Position numbers and translations under genes: made by a program
NCBI RefSeq assembly: GCF_013373065.1
Contig: NZ_JABXIN010000011.1
Location: 124,001-188,000 of the forward strand
Source of the DNA: Algoriphagus sp.
GTDB taxonomy: Bacteria; Bacteroidota; Bacteroidia; Cytophagales; Cyclobacteriaceae
Direction: 5' to 3'
Length of the DNA stretch: 64,000 nucleotides
In this document: piece after piece, positions 45,188 through 53,683 of the stretch
Numbering within the stretch: the stretch's first letter is position 1
Layout of the letters: the number at the start of each line of letters is the position of its first letter
The notes under the pieces: model-generated
The model's input: the letters and a program-made list of their open reading frames with translations, nothing else
What the model was told of the DNA's origin: nothing
Database searches by the model: none

Positions 45188-46576
45188 TTATTGGTTCATT
45201 TGGAATAAGGCACTAGCTGTTTCAAACAAGTGCTCTGTATCCTGCATGCAACGATGATTTTCTTCACTCAAAAGAATTGGCTCTACTGTTTCAGTAGGAC
45301 TAATTCGCTGGCGTTGATCATCTGAATCCTCTTTAATATCAAAATACTTGATACCGTCTACAAAGGTCATTTGTGGAATAGCATAAGAAGAGAGCGGATG
45401 TCCTTCAAAGATGACAACATCTCCTTGCTTACCTTCTTCTAGCGAACCAACTTTGTCCTCTATACCCAATTGTTTAGCAGGGTTAATAGTAATCATCGCA
45501 AGAGCCTCATCATCTGTTAAGCCACCATATCGTTGAGTTTTGGCTGCCTCATGATATAAATGACGAATCAATTCTGCAGAGTCGGAATTAATAGAAGTGA
45601 TCGCTCCATTTTGGTGAAGAATAGCAGCATTAAATGCCGTAGAGTAGTAAACTTCAAACTTATAAGCCCACCAGTCAGCAAAAACGGAGGCTCCCATTGT
45701 GTACTCTGCGATTTCTGGAGCTACTTTGAACCCTTCATTGGTATGTTGGAATACCAGTTTTTTAATTCCAAAATCTCTTGCAACATTGATTAGCATGTAG
45801 ATTTCATCTGCTCGGTAAGAATGGCAGTGAATAATGATTTTACCATCTAGAATATCCGCTAATGTTTGCAATCGCTCATTGTATTCAGGTGCTACTGCTG
45901 TATTTCCTTTTTGAGACTTCGCTTGGTTATAATCTGCCCAAGCTTTTTTGTATTGTATAGCCTCATTGAAACCATTTCTTAAGATGGCTTCCACACCCAT
46001 TCGGGTACGAGGTTGTTGACCATTTCCTCTTCCATGAACTCGGGTTGGGTTTTCACCCAAGGCAAATTTGATAGTTCGAGGAGCATCCTGCATGATGATA
46101 TCAGTAGGGTTATTCATTCCCCATCTATGCTTCAAGGTTGCATTTTGACCACCTACTACGTTCGCAGATCCATGCATGGCATGGGAAATGGTAACTCCAC
46201 CAGCCAATGCTCGGTAAATTCCAATTTCATAAGGATTCACCACGTCTTTCATTCGAACTTCTGCAACGATAGGAGAAGTAGCTTCATTCACTACATCTAA
46301 CGCAATATGAGAGTGGGCATCAATTATTCCTGGCATCACGTATTTGCCAGTTGCATCTACAGTCATTACCCCAGATGGTGCACTTAGATTTTGACCAATT
46401 TGCTTTATAATCCCATTTTCAACGAGGACATCCGTGTTTTCTAAGGTTCCATTGGTCACCGTTAATACGGTCCCGTTTTTAATGAGGACACTTCCTTTTG
46501 GAGCTTGAGCCCAGGAAAAATTCAAACTCAAACTCAATAGCAGTGCTATAAATATATATTTCGTATTCATCTTCAT
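45188..46576 (-). CDS. Exported metal-dependent amidohydrolase (imidazolonepropionase-like)
   Basis: Middle gene of the operon, 462 residues from ATG 46576, with signal peptide (LSLNFSWAQ). It keeps the amidohydrolase metal site: HxH in IDAHSHIA (His88, His90), His in IIHCHSYRADE, His in VFQHTNEGF and Asp in INSDSAELIRH. The C-terminal NPAKQLGIEDKVGSLEEGKQGDVVIF completes the composite sandwich. Likely substrates are periplasmic dipeptides or cyclic amides; the family includes prolidases. It starts 13 nt after the upstream gene and ends 18 nt before the next. Confidence 0.9.
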   Translation of the reverse strand: MKMNTKYIFIALLLSLSLNFSWAQAPKGSVLIKNGTVLTVTNGTLENTDVLVENGIIKQIGQNLSAPSGVMTVDATGKYVMPGIIDAHSHIALDVVNEATSPIVAEVRMKDVVNPYEIGIYRALAGGVTISHAMHGSANVVGGQNATLKHRWGMNNPTDIIMQDAPRTIKFALGENPTRVHGRGNGQQPRTRMGVEAILRNGFNEAIQYKKAWADYNQAKSQKGNTAVAPEYNERLQTLADILDGKIIIHCHSYRADEIYMLINVARDFGIKKLVFQHTNEGFKVAPEIAEYTMGASVFADWWAYKFEVYYSTAFNAAILHQNGAITSINSDSAELIRHLYHEAAKTQRYGGLTDDEALAMITINPAKQLGIEDKVGSLEEGKQGDVVIFEGHPLSSYAIPQMTFVDGIKYFDIKEDSDDQRQRISPTETVEPILLSEENHRCMQDTEHLFETASALFQMNQ

Positions 46577-46589
46577 ACTTTTTCGAATT

Positions 46590-48266
46590 TTAGTTTGGAT
46601 TTCGGGTAGCTGAAATTGGGAAGGATCCAAACTGAGCAATATTCATACTCCCATCCATGGTATTCCCTGATACATCCCCGGAAACATCTACAGAAATTGA
46701 CATTCCGCCAGCATTTACTTCAAATGCAAAACTTAAAGATGAACCGGAAACGCTGATCTCTGATAGGGAAGAAGTTGCCTTCCCGGATCCAGAGGGATCA
46801 TCATAAGTGATGGTGCCCTCGTATCCATTTCCATTCTTTTGAATGCTAATGGTACCACCTGAGCTTCCTGCTGGAGTTTCAGAAGTGTAGTCCCAGTTAC
46901 CTGTAACTTCTGCTGAAGCAGTTTCCCCATTACCATTCTTTTTCTTGGCTTTAACTTCGTAATCGAAGATTTTACCGTCAACTACCACATGCTTGATTTG
47001 GCTTTCTGAATCGAAAATTGGTCCGGTAGACAGTACTAAGTTGGCTAATTTTCCATTCTCGATGGTTCCAGCCATTCTTCCAATACCCAAAGCATTTGCG
47101 GCATTTGTTGTCAAGGCAGCTAAAGCATCTTTTTCACTAAGACCAGCTTCAATCATTGTTTGTAAGGCTTTCATGCTATCATTAGCCTTTGCTCCAATGG
47201 TGGAGAAAGAGAAAGGAACACCAGCTGCTGCAAGTTTTCCAGCTTGTGCGATAGTTTTGTCATAAGCCTCTTTTACACGCTGATACTGTGCTTTTACGGA
47301 TTCACTGACATCTTCCTTTTGATTTTTAATTGCCTTGTCATCTGGGATTTGCAATTTGAGGATCACTCCAGCTCCACTTTCCTTCAACAAATCAATGATT
47401 GATTCATATTCTTCGAGGCCATAAAGGACCAATTGGAATCCTAATTCTTTTTGTAGGCTGATGGCTCGACGAGCTTCCAAATCATCTTCAACTTCGAAAA
47501 ATACCGGAATGGCACTATCAACTACTTCACTCATGGCCATAAACGTAGGATTGATCTCCGGACGAGTGATACCATTAGCTGATGCAAATAAGGCCATTCT
47601 GTCTTTAGTTAATTTCGTATTTTGATATACATCACGAAATTTCGCCATTACGCCGACAGTAGTGCCTGGGTACATTCCTCTTGCACCGTTCAAGTTTGCC
47701 GATAGGGATGTGTTTTCCTTTAAAACATTGGTAGACTCCTTTTCTCCAAAAAGCACCAAAGCACCTTTCCCAGCAATCATACCTCCATCTGGAAGAATAT
47801 GTGCTAAAGTAAAACCTGCTTTTCGTAGATCATTTACTTGAGAAGACTCAATGTCAAATTGGTCTACCGCAGATCTCCATGGCGTAATTCCTGCTATTTC
47901 ATCGGGGGGGCTGGAATAAACAAAATCCTTAGGTCTTTCTGGATCTTCTGGTTTGGTAATACCGCCTCTAGAAGCAGCATCAATAAACCCTGCGTAGGCA
48001 TGCAAAGAATCACCTTCAATAATTTGTGCCTCGGCAGGTATACTTAGGTTTTCACCTACTCCTAATATTACTCCGTTTTTAATCAGAATACTTGCCTTTT
48101 TACCTTCCATGCCCGGCGATGTATGGACAGTAGCATTGGTAATGGCGTAGGTATTTGTAATGGATTTTTTTCCGGTAGGATCACTCTGTGCATGAACAGT
48201 AATCCCACTAGACAAACCCATCAAAAACAGCCCGAAAAGGCTTGCCTTCCAAAGTGTTTTTCTCAT
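46590..48266 (-). CDS. Exported amidohydrolase-fold protein lacking metal ligands, with C-terminal beta domain
   Basis: First gene of the operon, 558 residues with a signal peptide ending in VHAQ. The amidohydrolase fold is visible (YAITNATVHTSPG, AYAGFIDAA and NAANALGIGRMAGTIENGKLANLVL). The HxH motif is AxR here (Ala98, Arg100), and the barrel His and Asp positions are replaced. About 100 C-terminal residues (from roughly 455) form a Gly/Ser-rich beta domain (GTISIQKNGNGYEGTITY) resembling domains often appended to such proteins. It is predicted to be non-catalytic and may recruit or bind substrate for the middle protein. Confidence 0.8.
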   Translation of the reverse strand: MRKTLWKASLFGLFLMGLSSGITVHAQSDPTGKKSITNTYAITNATVHTSPGMEGKKASILIKNGVILGVGENLSIPAEAQIIEGDSLHAYAGFIDAASRGGITKPEDPERPKDFVYSSPPDEIAGITPWRSAVDQFDIESSQVNDLRKAGFTLAHILPDGGMIAGKGALVLFGEKESTNVLKENTSLSANLNGARGMYPGTTVGVMAKFRDVYQNTKLTKDRMALFASANGITRPEINPTFMAMSEVVDSAIPVFFEVEDDLEARRAISLQKELGFQLVLYGLEEYESIIDLLKESGAGVILKLQIPDDKAIKNQKEDVSESVKAQYQRVKEAYDKTIAQAGKLAAAGVPFSFSTIGAKANDSMKALQTMIEAGLSEKDALAALTTNAANALGIGRMAGTIENGKLANLVLSTGPIFDSESQIKHVVVDGKIFDYEVKAKKKNGNGETASAEVTGNWDYTSETPAGSSGGTISIQKNGNGYEGTITYDDPSGSGKATSSLSEISVSGSSLSFAFEVNAGGMSISVDVSGDVSGNTMDGSMNIAQFGSFPISATRNPN

Positions 48267-48663
48267 ATGGATTGATGGTTTAATTTAAGCTTTCTAAGCT
48301 AACAAAAGGTTTGAGGCTTTCCTTGTTGAATTATTTAATGTTCGATTTTTTTTGATTAGTGGCAGTTAATTGCTACCAGTTAATCTAGACTAAACAACTG
48401 TAATGCTTGCAGTCCAAATTTCACTTAATCCTACCGGCAAAACATGATTATTAAAAACCAATGCCAATTCGGTCCCGCGAAAAATTATCATCAAGGCAAT
48501 GAATATCAGAGACATGCCCCAAAAATTCCGGAGAAGGAGACGTATTATTTGGAAGAGTGGATTTAATCGAAGCCTTTTGAGCCATTAATAAGCGAGAGAA
48601 TAGGGTAATGAATGGGAAAATATAGGGTAAAAACGAGTATCTTCAAGAATTCAATTTAAAATA
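48267..48663. other. Longest gene-free interval (397 nt)
   Basis: Between the amidohydrolase operon and the methyltransferase gene, which are divergent. It should hold promoters for both, but I see no clear TAnnTTTG pair. The part 48390-48584 contains a possible gene remnant, listed separately; nothing else is recognisable. Confidence 0.6.
48390..48584 (-). pseudogene. Possible remnant of a membrane protein gene (N-terminal fragment)
   Basis: Reading the minus strand from TGG 48584 to TAG 48392-48390 gives about 64 codons with membrane-protein character: WLKRLRLNPLFQIIRLLL, then FWGMSLIFIALMIIF, then TELALVFNNHVLPVG. The first part looks like a basic start followed by a first transmembrane helix. 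There is no in-frame start; an ATG one base out of frame lies at 48585. After the stop, another frame continues with short stretches such as FSLD. It might be a decayed N-terminus of a polytopic protein, for example an LTA-synthase-like sulfatase, but this is a guess. Confidence 0.3.
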
Positions 48664-49209
48664 ATGAGTAAATCAAACCTTCTTCTTGAGCTTTATAGCA
48701 ATTTAAGTACCACAGGAGCATTGACTTTTAGCTCCAAAGCCCTCGTCAAAAAAATGGTTTCCCAAGTTGATTTGAAAGGGGCAAAGCTTATCGTTGAATT
48801 GGGAGGCGGTGACGGAAGTATCACGCAAGGGATTGTAGATGAAATGGATTCAGATGCAGAGTTGTTTGTTTTTGAAATCAATGAATCGTTTTGCGAGGTA
48901 ATGAAAAAACAATTTGATCAAAAAAATGTCCATATCATTAATGCTTCTGCCGACGAAATGGGAAACTTCCTAGATGGTCGTAAAGTAGACTTCATATTTT
49001 CATCCCTACCATTCTCTTTTATTCCAAAAGACGTCACCGATTCTATTTTAACCCAGTCTAATAAATCCCTCACGATAAAGGGAGCATTTATTCAGATTTG
49101 CTATTCTTATTTGTTGAAAAACTTGTTTAAAAAATACTTTGACCAGGTAAGTGTTTCTTTCACTTTGAAAAATCTTCCACCTGCCTTTGTAATGGTTTGC
49201 CAGCCATAA
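48664..49209 (+). CDS. Small SAM-dependent methyltransferase (phospholipid/rRNA-adenine type)
   Basis: A 181-residue class I methyltransferase. Motif I is LIVELGGGDGSITQGI near 40-55, followed by an acidic residue in LFVFEINESFCEVM and VHIINASADE. FIFSSLPFSFIP resembles the substrate motif NLPF/SLPF of the rRNA adenine dimethylase and phospholipid N-methyltransferase group. It is much shorter than RsmA (KsgA), so a phospholipid or small-molecule methyltransferase is more likely. DUF3253 and msrA follow at 32 and 18 nt, a possible operon. Confidence 0.8.
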   Translation: MSKSNLLLELYSNLSTTGALTFSSKALVKKMVSQVDLKGAKLIVELGGGDGSITQGIVDEMDSDAELFVFEINESFCEVMKKQFDQKNVHIINASADEMGNFLDGRKVDFIFSSLPFSFIPKDVTDSILTQSNKSLTIKGAFIQICYSYLLKNLFKKYFDQVSVSFTLKNLPPAFVMVCQP

Positions 49210-49241
49210 TGATCAGCCTGTAAAATTGCAGCTTAATTTTC

Positions 49242-49496
49242 ATGGATATTCTCCGAATTGCCATTTTAGAATTTTGTCGACAACGCCCTGATCGTTCCTT
49301 TTGCCCATCAGAAGTAGTGAGGAGGCTTTATCCAGAATCTTGGAGGGAATTCTTACCTGATGTTCGGGAAAAGGCCTTAGAAATGTATCGAGCCGGAGAA
49401 ATCGTAATTACTCAAAAAGGGAAAACGATTGATCCAAAAATAGAACCTCGTGGGCCCATACGTATTTCGAAACCAAAAAGTGATAAATCCAGTTAG
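49242..49496 (+). CDS. DUF3253 protein
   Basis: An 84-residue basic winged-helix-like protein: ILEFCRQRPDRSFCPSEVVRRLYPE followed by WREFLPDVREKALEMYRAGEIVITQKG (cited as family landmarks), then a Pro/Lys-rich tail. It resembles DUF3253, often annotated as an S-adenosylmethionine tRNA-ribosyltransferase-isomerase neighbour in other genomes; function unknown. It sits between the methyltransferase and msrA in the same direction. Confidence 0.8.
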   Translation: MDILRIAILEFCRQRPDRSFCPSEVVRRLYPESWREFLPDVREKALEMYRAGEIVITQKGKTIDPKIEPRGPIRISKPKSDKSS

Positions 49497-49514
49497 TCCT
49501 TAAATTGTAGACTT

Positions 49515-50096
49515 ATGAATTCTAATCCTTCACTTCCTCAAACTCCAGTAACTATCCCCACCGGCCAAAAAGTGATTACACTGGGTGCAGGATGCTTTTG
49601 GTGTACAGAAGCCGTTTTTCAGCGTTTGGAAGGGGTTGACAAAGTTATTTCAGGATATGCTGGAGGGTTTGTAGAAAATCCATCTTATCGAGAAGTTTGT
49701 TCGGGTACAACAGGACATGCCGAAGTGATTCAGGTCTTTTTTGATCCTGAGAAAATTTCATTGGAAGAATTGTTAAAAGTATTCTGGGCAACCCATGACC
49801 CCACTACACTCAATCGACAGGGAGCAGATGTAGGACCTCAATATCGATCAGCTATTTTTTATCATGATGAAGTCCAAAAAGAAACTGCTGAACGAATTAA
49901 AGATGAAATGAATCAGCAGGAAGTTTTTTCAAAACCAATTGTCACGGAAATTACAGCTTTCAGTAATTTTTACCCTGCTGAATCCATGCATCAAAACTAC
50001 TTTAATGACAATGGTTTCCAACCTTATTGTCAGTTTGTGATCAAACCAAAAGTGGATAAATTGGAAAAATATTTTTCTGATCTATTGCAAAAATAA
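49515..50096 (+). CDS. msrA: Peptide-methionine (S)-S-oxide reductase
   Basis: Repairs oxidised methionine. The active site GCFWCTEAVF has nucleophilic Cys27 (Phe28, Trp29, Cys30). The family stretches VISGYAGG, YREVCSGTTGHAEVI and YRSAIFYHDEVQKE follow. It has 193 residues and no signal peptide, so it acts in the cytoplasm. The resolving cysteine is probably the one in FQPYCQFVIKPK near the C-terminus. No msrB is adjacent. Confidence 0.95.
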   Translation: MNSNPSLPQTPVTIPTGQKVITLGAGCFWCTEAVFQRLEGVDKVISGYAGGFVENPSYREVCSGTTGHAEVIQVFFDPEKISLEELLKVFWATHDPTTLNRQGADVGPQYRSAIFYHDEVQKETAERIKDEMNQQEVFSKPIVTEITAFSNFYPAESMHQNYFNDNGFQPYCQFVIKPKVDKLEKYFSDLLQK

Positions 50097-50166
50097 TCTT
50101 AATGGGGAATTTTCGCACCCCAATTATTAACGCCTTTTTCAGCCGTAGTTTTAAGACCCAAAAAGT

Positions 50167-51834
50167 ATGAAGCGAACCAGAGCACAAGAATCCCGATCAG
50201 CAATCGAAAGATTGTATATCACCATGCGTCACTTGTTTACAAGAGGGACTTACAAGCCAATGGGAGTTTCAGGTGAAAGTCTTGTGAATGCACTGCGGAT
50301 TTTGAGCCCTGAGATTTATGGAACTATCAATGACCCTGAGAAAGTAGAATTAGATGGTTTGCTTTATGTCATGGAGCGTTTACCGAAAGGCATTGAGGAA
50401 TGTCGATTTATTCGACTCATTAGCCGGGAAGGATACGAGACATCCCACTTAGAAGCTATTATACCTCCAAAACGGAGAAGGAACTGTTACCGGCTTGATG
50501 AGCATGTGATGTACGTCGAAATGACTCGGGGTCGATCTGATATTTATGATATTCTGACCCACCTCACATTTTTATACATTGAGAGCAATAAGATTTACAA
50601 CAACAGCACAGATCCAAAGGGCCATATATCCATTAACTGGCGAATGCTGGAAGAAATTATCGAAAAAGAGCAAGCGGGTAAGAGTTTCGATAAAGAAGCC
50701 GCTTCGGCCTATCTCAGTCATTTGATAGGAAGAACCTATGAAGAGACTGTTCGTGCGGTTGAAAAATTCGAAAAAAGTAGCAATTCCAACAGCCTGTATT
50801 CCATAGTTTATAGTTTGGGGAAATTGGCTATGGAGGAAATAAGGGAAGATAAAGACAGGGAAATCTCTTTTTCGGCCACGTTGCGGGAACGAATTGGGCA
50901 TCACGTATATGGAGAGCGTTGGGCTAAGAAAATTATGCGACGATTGGATGAATTAAACCTTTTGGAACGGCCAATTCATATCATCTCTGCAAATCTTCAT
51001 TCAGTTCTGAACACTATTTATGCTCCACAGATATTGGACTTAAAAACTTTTGAAGATATCGAGAAAGTTGCAAGTTCGATTGCCATGAACCAAAAAGGGA
51101 ATCCCGGTAAGAAGATCTATGATTATGCCCTGAAACATGGGTTTGTCGATATTCCTGATGATTCCGGAACCAATATTGGTACGCAGATTATTGATACAGC
51201 CAAGTTGGCTAAAGATTACGTGATTCCTGGAGTTGATCTACCTAAAGAGGGAGAAAGTTGTCCTGTGTTTTTGGTTATGGATTATGCATTTGGGGAACAA
51301 GCCTATGAATGCATGGATGAGTTATTAAAGCCTTATAAAAAAGATGGGAAAGAACTTCCTCTAAATATTGTTTCTGTTTCCATTATGGGTAAAGCAGGAA
51401 TTTTATATGGAGGCAAAGGGGATTTGATGATTCCAGACGCTCATGTTTTTGAAGGAACAGCGGATAATTACCCTTTCCACAACGAATTAAGTAAGTCGGA
51501 TTTTGAAGGATATGGTTTAGGAGTCTATGCGGGAAGCATGGTGACTGTGCTTGGTACATCACTCCAAAATAAGGATATCCTCCGCTATTTTATGGAATCT
51601 TCTTGGAATGCAATAGGTCTAGAAATGGAAGGAGCCCATTATCAAAAGGCCATTCAATCGGCCTCAAAAATCAGAAAAAGCATTCGATCCAATGTAAAAG
51701 TATTATACGCATACTATGCTTCAGATAATCCTTTGGAAACTGGTAGCACCCTGGCCTCTGGAGCCCTTGGAATGGAAGGTGTTCGACCTACCTATTTGAT
51801 TACTTACAAAATTTTGGAAAAACTCTTTAGCTAA
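50167..51834 (+). CDS. Uncharacterised protein with nucleoside-phosphorylase-like C-terminal domain
   Basis: A 555-residue cytosolic protein, resembling the DUF6909 family from memory. The N-terminal 300 residues are mainly helical and charged (RGTYKPMGVSGESL, ECRFIRLISREGYE). The C-terminal part (about 340-555) looks like the nucleoside phosphorylase/AMP nucleosidase superfamily: SIMGKAGILYGGKGDLMIP, then GLEMEGAHY with EMEGA at 486-490, then YASDNPLETG with Ser519-Asp520. In NP-I enzymes these are the ribose-binding Met-Glu and the base-contacting Asp. The substrate is unknown. It is monocistronic, closed by a strong terminator. Confidence 0.72.
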   Translation: MKRTRAQESRSAIERLYITMRHLFTRGTYKPMGVSGESLVNALRILSPEIYGTINDPEKVELDGLLYVMERLPKGIEECRFIRLISREGYETSHLEAIIPPKRRRNCYRLDEHVMYVEMTRGRSDIYDILTHLTFLYIESNKIYNNSTDPKGHISINWRMLEEIIEKEQAGKSFDKEAASAYLSHLIGRTYEETVRAVEKFEKSSNSNSLYSIVYSLGKLAMEEIREDKDREISFSATLRERIGHHVYGERWAKKIMRRLDELNLLERPIHIISANLHSVLNTIYAPQILDLKTFEDIEKVASSIAMNQKGNPGKKIYDYALKHGFVDIPDDSGTNIGTQIIDTAKLAKDYVIPGVDLPKEGESCPVFLVMDYAFGEQAYECMDELLKPYKKDGKELPLNIVSVSIMGKAGILYGGKGDLMIPDAHVFEGTADNYPFHNELSKSDFEGYGLGVYAGSMVTVLGTSLQNKDILRYFMESSWNAIGLEMEGAHYQKAIQSASKIRKSIRSNVKVLYAYYASDNPLETGSTLASGALGMEGVRPTYLITYKILEKLFS

Positions 51835-51875
51835 AAAAATCCCACTATCGTCTCTAAGTGTAGGATTGAAAAATC

Positions 51876-51914
51876 AAAAAATCCCCAAAGCATGTGTCTT
51901 TGGGGATTTTTTTT
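51876..51914. terminator. Strong bidirectional terminator
   Basis: Stem aaaatccccaaag / ctttggggatttt with loop catgtgt (51878-51910) and a run of T beyond; between convergent genes. Confidence 0.9.
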
Positions 51915-52168
51915 TATTTTTCTCTTCGGCGGATTTCCTTTTTAATTGATTTCACTCGCGTGCCTATCATGGAAATAAAAGCACCTAGCATTGCAATCAT
52001 TCCACCTGCAACTACATTTTGATTAGACCAACTATCGAAGATGATCTTATAGGCGAAATAGATTAAGTATAAAATTATTAAAGCTCCAAGAATATAAATA
52101 ATAGTCTGAAGCGTCTTGATGCTACTTTTTAACTTCTCTGTTGATTTATCTTCCATATTTTGATTCAT
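51914..52168 (-). CDS. Small hypothetical membrane protein
   Basis: An 84-residue protein with two hydrophobic helices (about 19-41, TIIYILGALIILYLIYFAY; and 53-72, VAGGMIAMLGAFISMIG). A Lys/Glu-rich N-terminus and a basic C-terminal tail (RVKSIKKEIRRREK) suggest both ends are cytosolic. No named family is recognised. It lies in the same direction as, and downstream of, the M20 gene (gap 27 nt), so it is possibly the last gene of that operon. Confidence 0.68.
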   Translation of the reverse strand: MNQNMEDKSTEKLKSSIKTLQTIIYILGALIILYLIYFAYKIIFDSWSNQNVVAGGMIAMLGAFISMIGTRVKSIKKEIRRREK

Positions 52169-52195
52169 AAAGACTGCATCAAAAGCTTGGATAAA

Positions 52196-53653
52196 TTATT
52201 GCAAATTTGAATTGATAGGAGGAGGGCCGTCAGGAATAAAACCCTTATAGACATAATCCCCTTTTTTCTCTTTAAACTCTGCTTTTACTGCCTCAATCAA
52301 TTCTGGGTTTTGAAATAAATCCACCATAGTCATGGACAAAGCTTTTGCAGCGTAGGCCATTCCTTTATGTCCAATTGACATACCACTTGAGGCAACGACA
52401 GCCCAAGAATGCCAAGGAGTACCATTTGGAGCGGTAGTAGCAGAAAGTCTGATCGTTGGCACCACCCAACTGACATCTCCTACATCAGTACTTCCTCCCA
52501 TGCTATGCTCTGCAGTTTCTTCCATAGGTTCGATCTTCGAAACCAATCCAATTTGAGGTTTATCGGTGGCTTCTTGGATTTTCTTTGCAAATTCCTGTTC
52601 CTCCTCTGTATAGATGATGGGACCTAAGGATTCTAAATTTTTCTGTAAGGCAGCAGACCCGGTACGATTTACCAAAATTTCATGCACTCCTGAGATGAGG
52701 CTTACCTTATATTCCACATTAGCCATAATAGCCGCACCTTCAGCCATCTCTTCTACACGTTTCCAAACCGGGATTAATCCTTCCCGACTGCTATCGCGGA
52801 CACGGACCCATATTCTGGAATAGTCTGGCACCACATTGACTACTTTTCCTGCGTCTTGAATATGGTAATGGATCCGAACAGTGGGTTTGATATGTTCCCG
52901 GTAATAATTAATTCCTGTGGTGTATAGCTCCAAAGCATCACCCGAACTTCGACCATTCCAAGGGTCTGAGGAGGCATGGGCTGCTTGTCCAAAAAATTCA
53001 ACTTGAAAATCTACCAGAGCTAATCCTTTTTGAACCGCTGTTTTGGTTTCTGCAGCCGGATGCCAATCCATCACTACATCTACATCATCAAATAATCCTG
53101 CCCGGACCATCCATAGTTTTCCAAAAAACTTTTCTTCAGCTGGCGTTCCATAAAATCGAACTGTTCCCTTGAGTTCTCCTTTTTCTATCAGGTCTTTGAT
53201 AGCTGCGGCTGCACCTAAAGAGGCTGTCCCAAATAAATTATGCCCACAGCCATGACCAGGAGCACCTTCATTTAGGGGGCTTTTGTAAGGAACTTTATTT
53301 TGAGAAAGTCCCGGTAAAGCATCAAACTCACCCAAAACTCCAATGATAGGCTTTCCTGATCCATATTCTGCTACAAAGGCAGTTGGAATTTCAGCCACAC
53401 CTCGTGTCACTTTAAATCCTAATGATTCTGCATAATCAGAAAGCGCCGCCGCGGACTGGGTTTCTTGAAATGCTATTTCTTCAAAGGACCATATACGGTC
53501 AGAGACATCAGTTAATTCCTCAAATCGGTTATCTACTGAAGCAATCACAGCTTCTTTTTGAGGATTTGGTTTTTGTTTTTTCTGTGCTGAAACCGATAGG
53601 GAAGTTCCCGAAAGGATGATCAGCAAACCAACTCGATAAGTAATTTTATTCAT
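52196..53653 (-). CDS. Exported M20 family amidohydrolase (AbgB-like)
   Basis: Metallo-aminoacylase/carboxypeptidase of 485 residues with a signal peptide (LLIILSGTSLSVSAQ). GVLGEFDALPGLS and GHGCGHNLFG are the metal-site landmarks of the AbgA/AbgB and IAA-amino acid hydrolase branch. VVMDWHPAAET and HSMGGSTDVGDVSW complete it. The AbgB relatives cleave p-aminobenzoyl-glutamate. Export plus the neighbouring gamma-glutamyltransferase suggest cleavage of glutamyl amides in the periplasm. It starts 30 nt after the GGT gene. Confidence 0.9.
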   Translation of the reverse strand: MNKITYRVGLLIILSGTSLSVSAQKKQKPNPQKEAVIASVDNRFEELTDVSDRIWSFEEIAFQETQSAAALSDYAESLGFKVTRGVAEIPTAFVAEYGSGKPIIGVLGEFDALPGLSQNKVPYKSPLNEGAPGHGCGHNLFGTASLGAAAAIKDLIEKGELKGTVRFYGTPAEEKFFGKLWMVRAGLFDDVDVVMDWHPAAETKTAVQKGLALVDFQVEFFGQAAHASSDPWNGRSSGDALELYTTGINYYREHIKPTVRIHYHIQDAGKVVNVVPDYSRIWVRVRDSSREGLIPVWKRVEEMAEGAAIMANVEYKVSLISGVHEILVNRTGSAALQKNLESLGPIIYTEEEQEFAKKIQEATDKPQIGLVSKIEPMEETAEHSMGGSTDVGDVSWVVPTIRLSATTAPNGTPWHSWAVVASSGMSIGHKGMAYAAKALSMTMVDLFQNPELIEAVKAEFKEKKGDYVYKGFIPDGPPPINSNLQ

Positions 53654-53683
53654 AGTAAGGTGATGGTTTAATTTATGTTTGGA

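Noticed and set aside
48444-48566. 40-codon plus-strand ORF in the long gene-free interval
   Set aside because: Its peptide has no recognisable feature, and the opposite strand gives a more membrane-protein-like reading.
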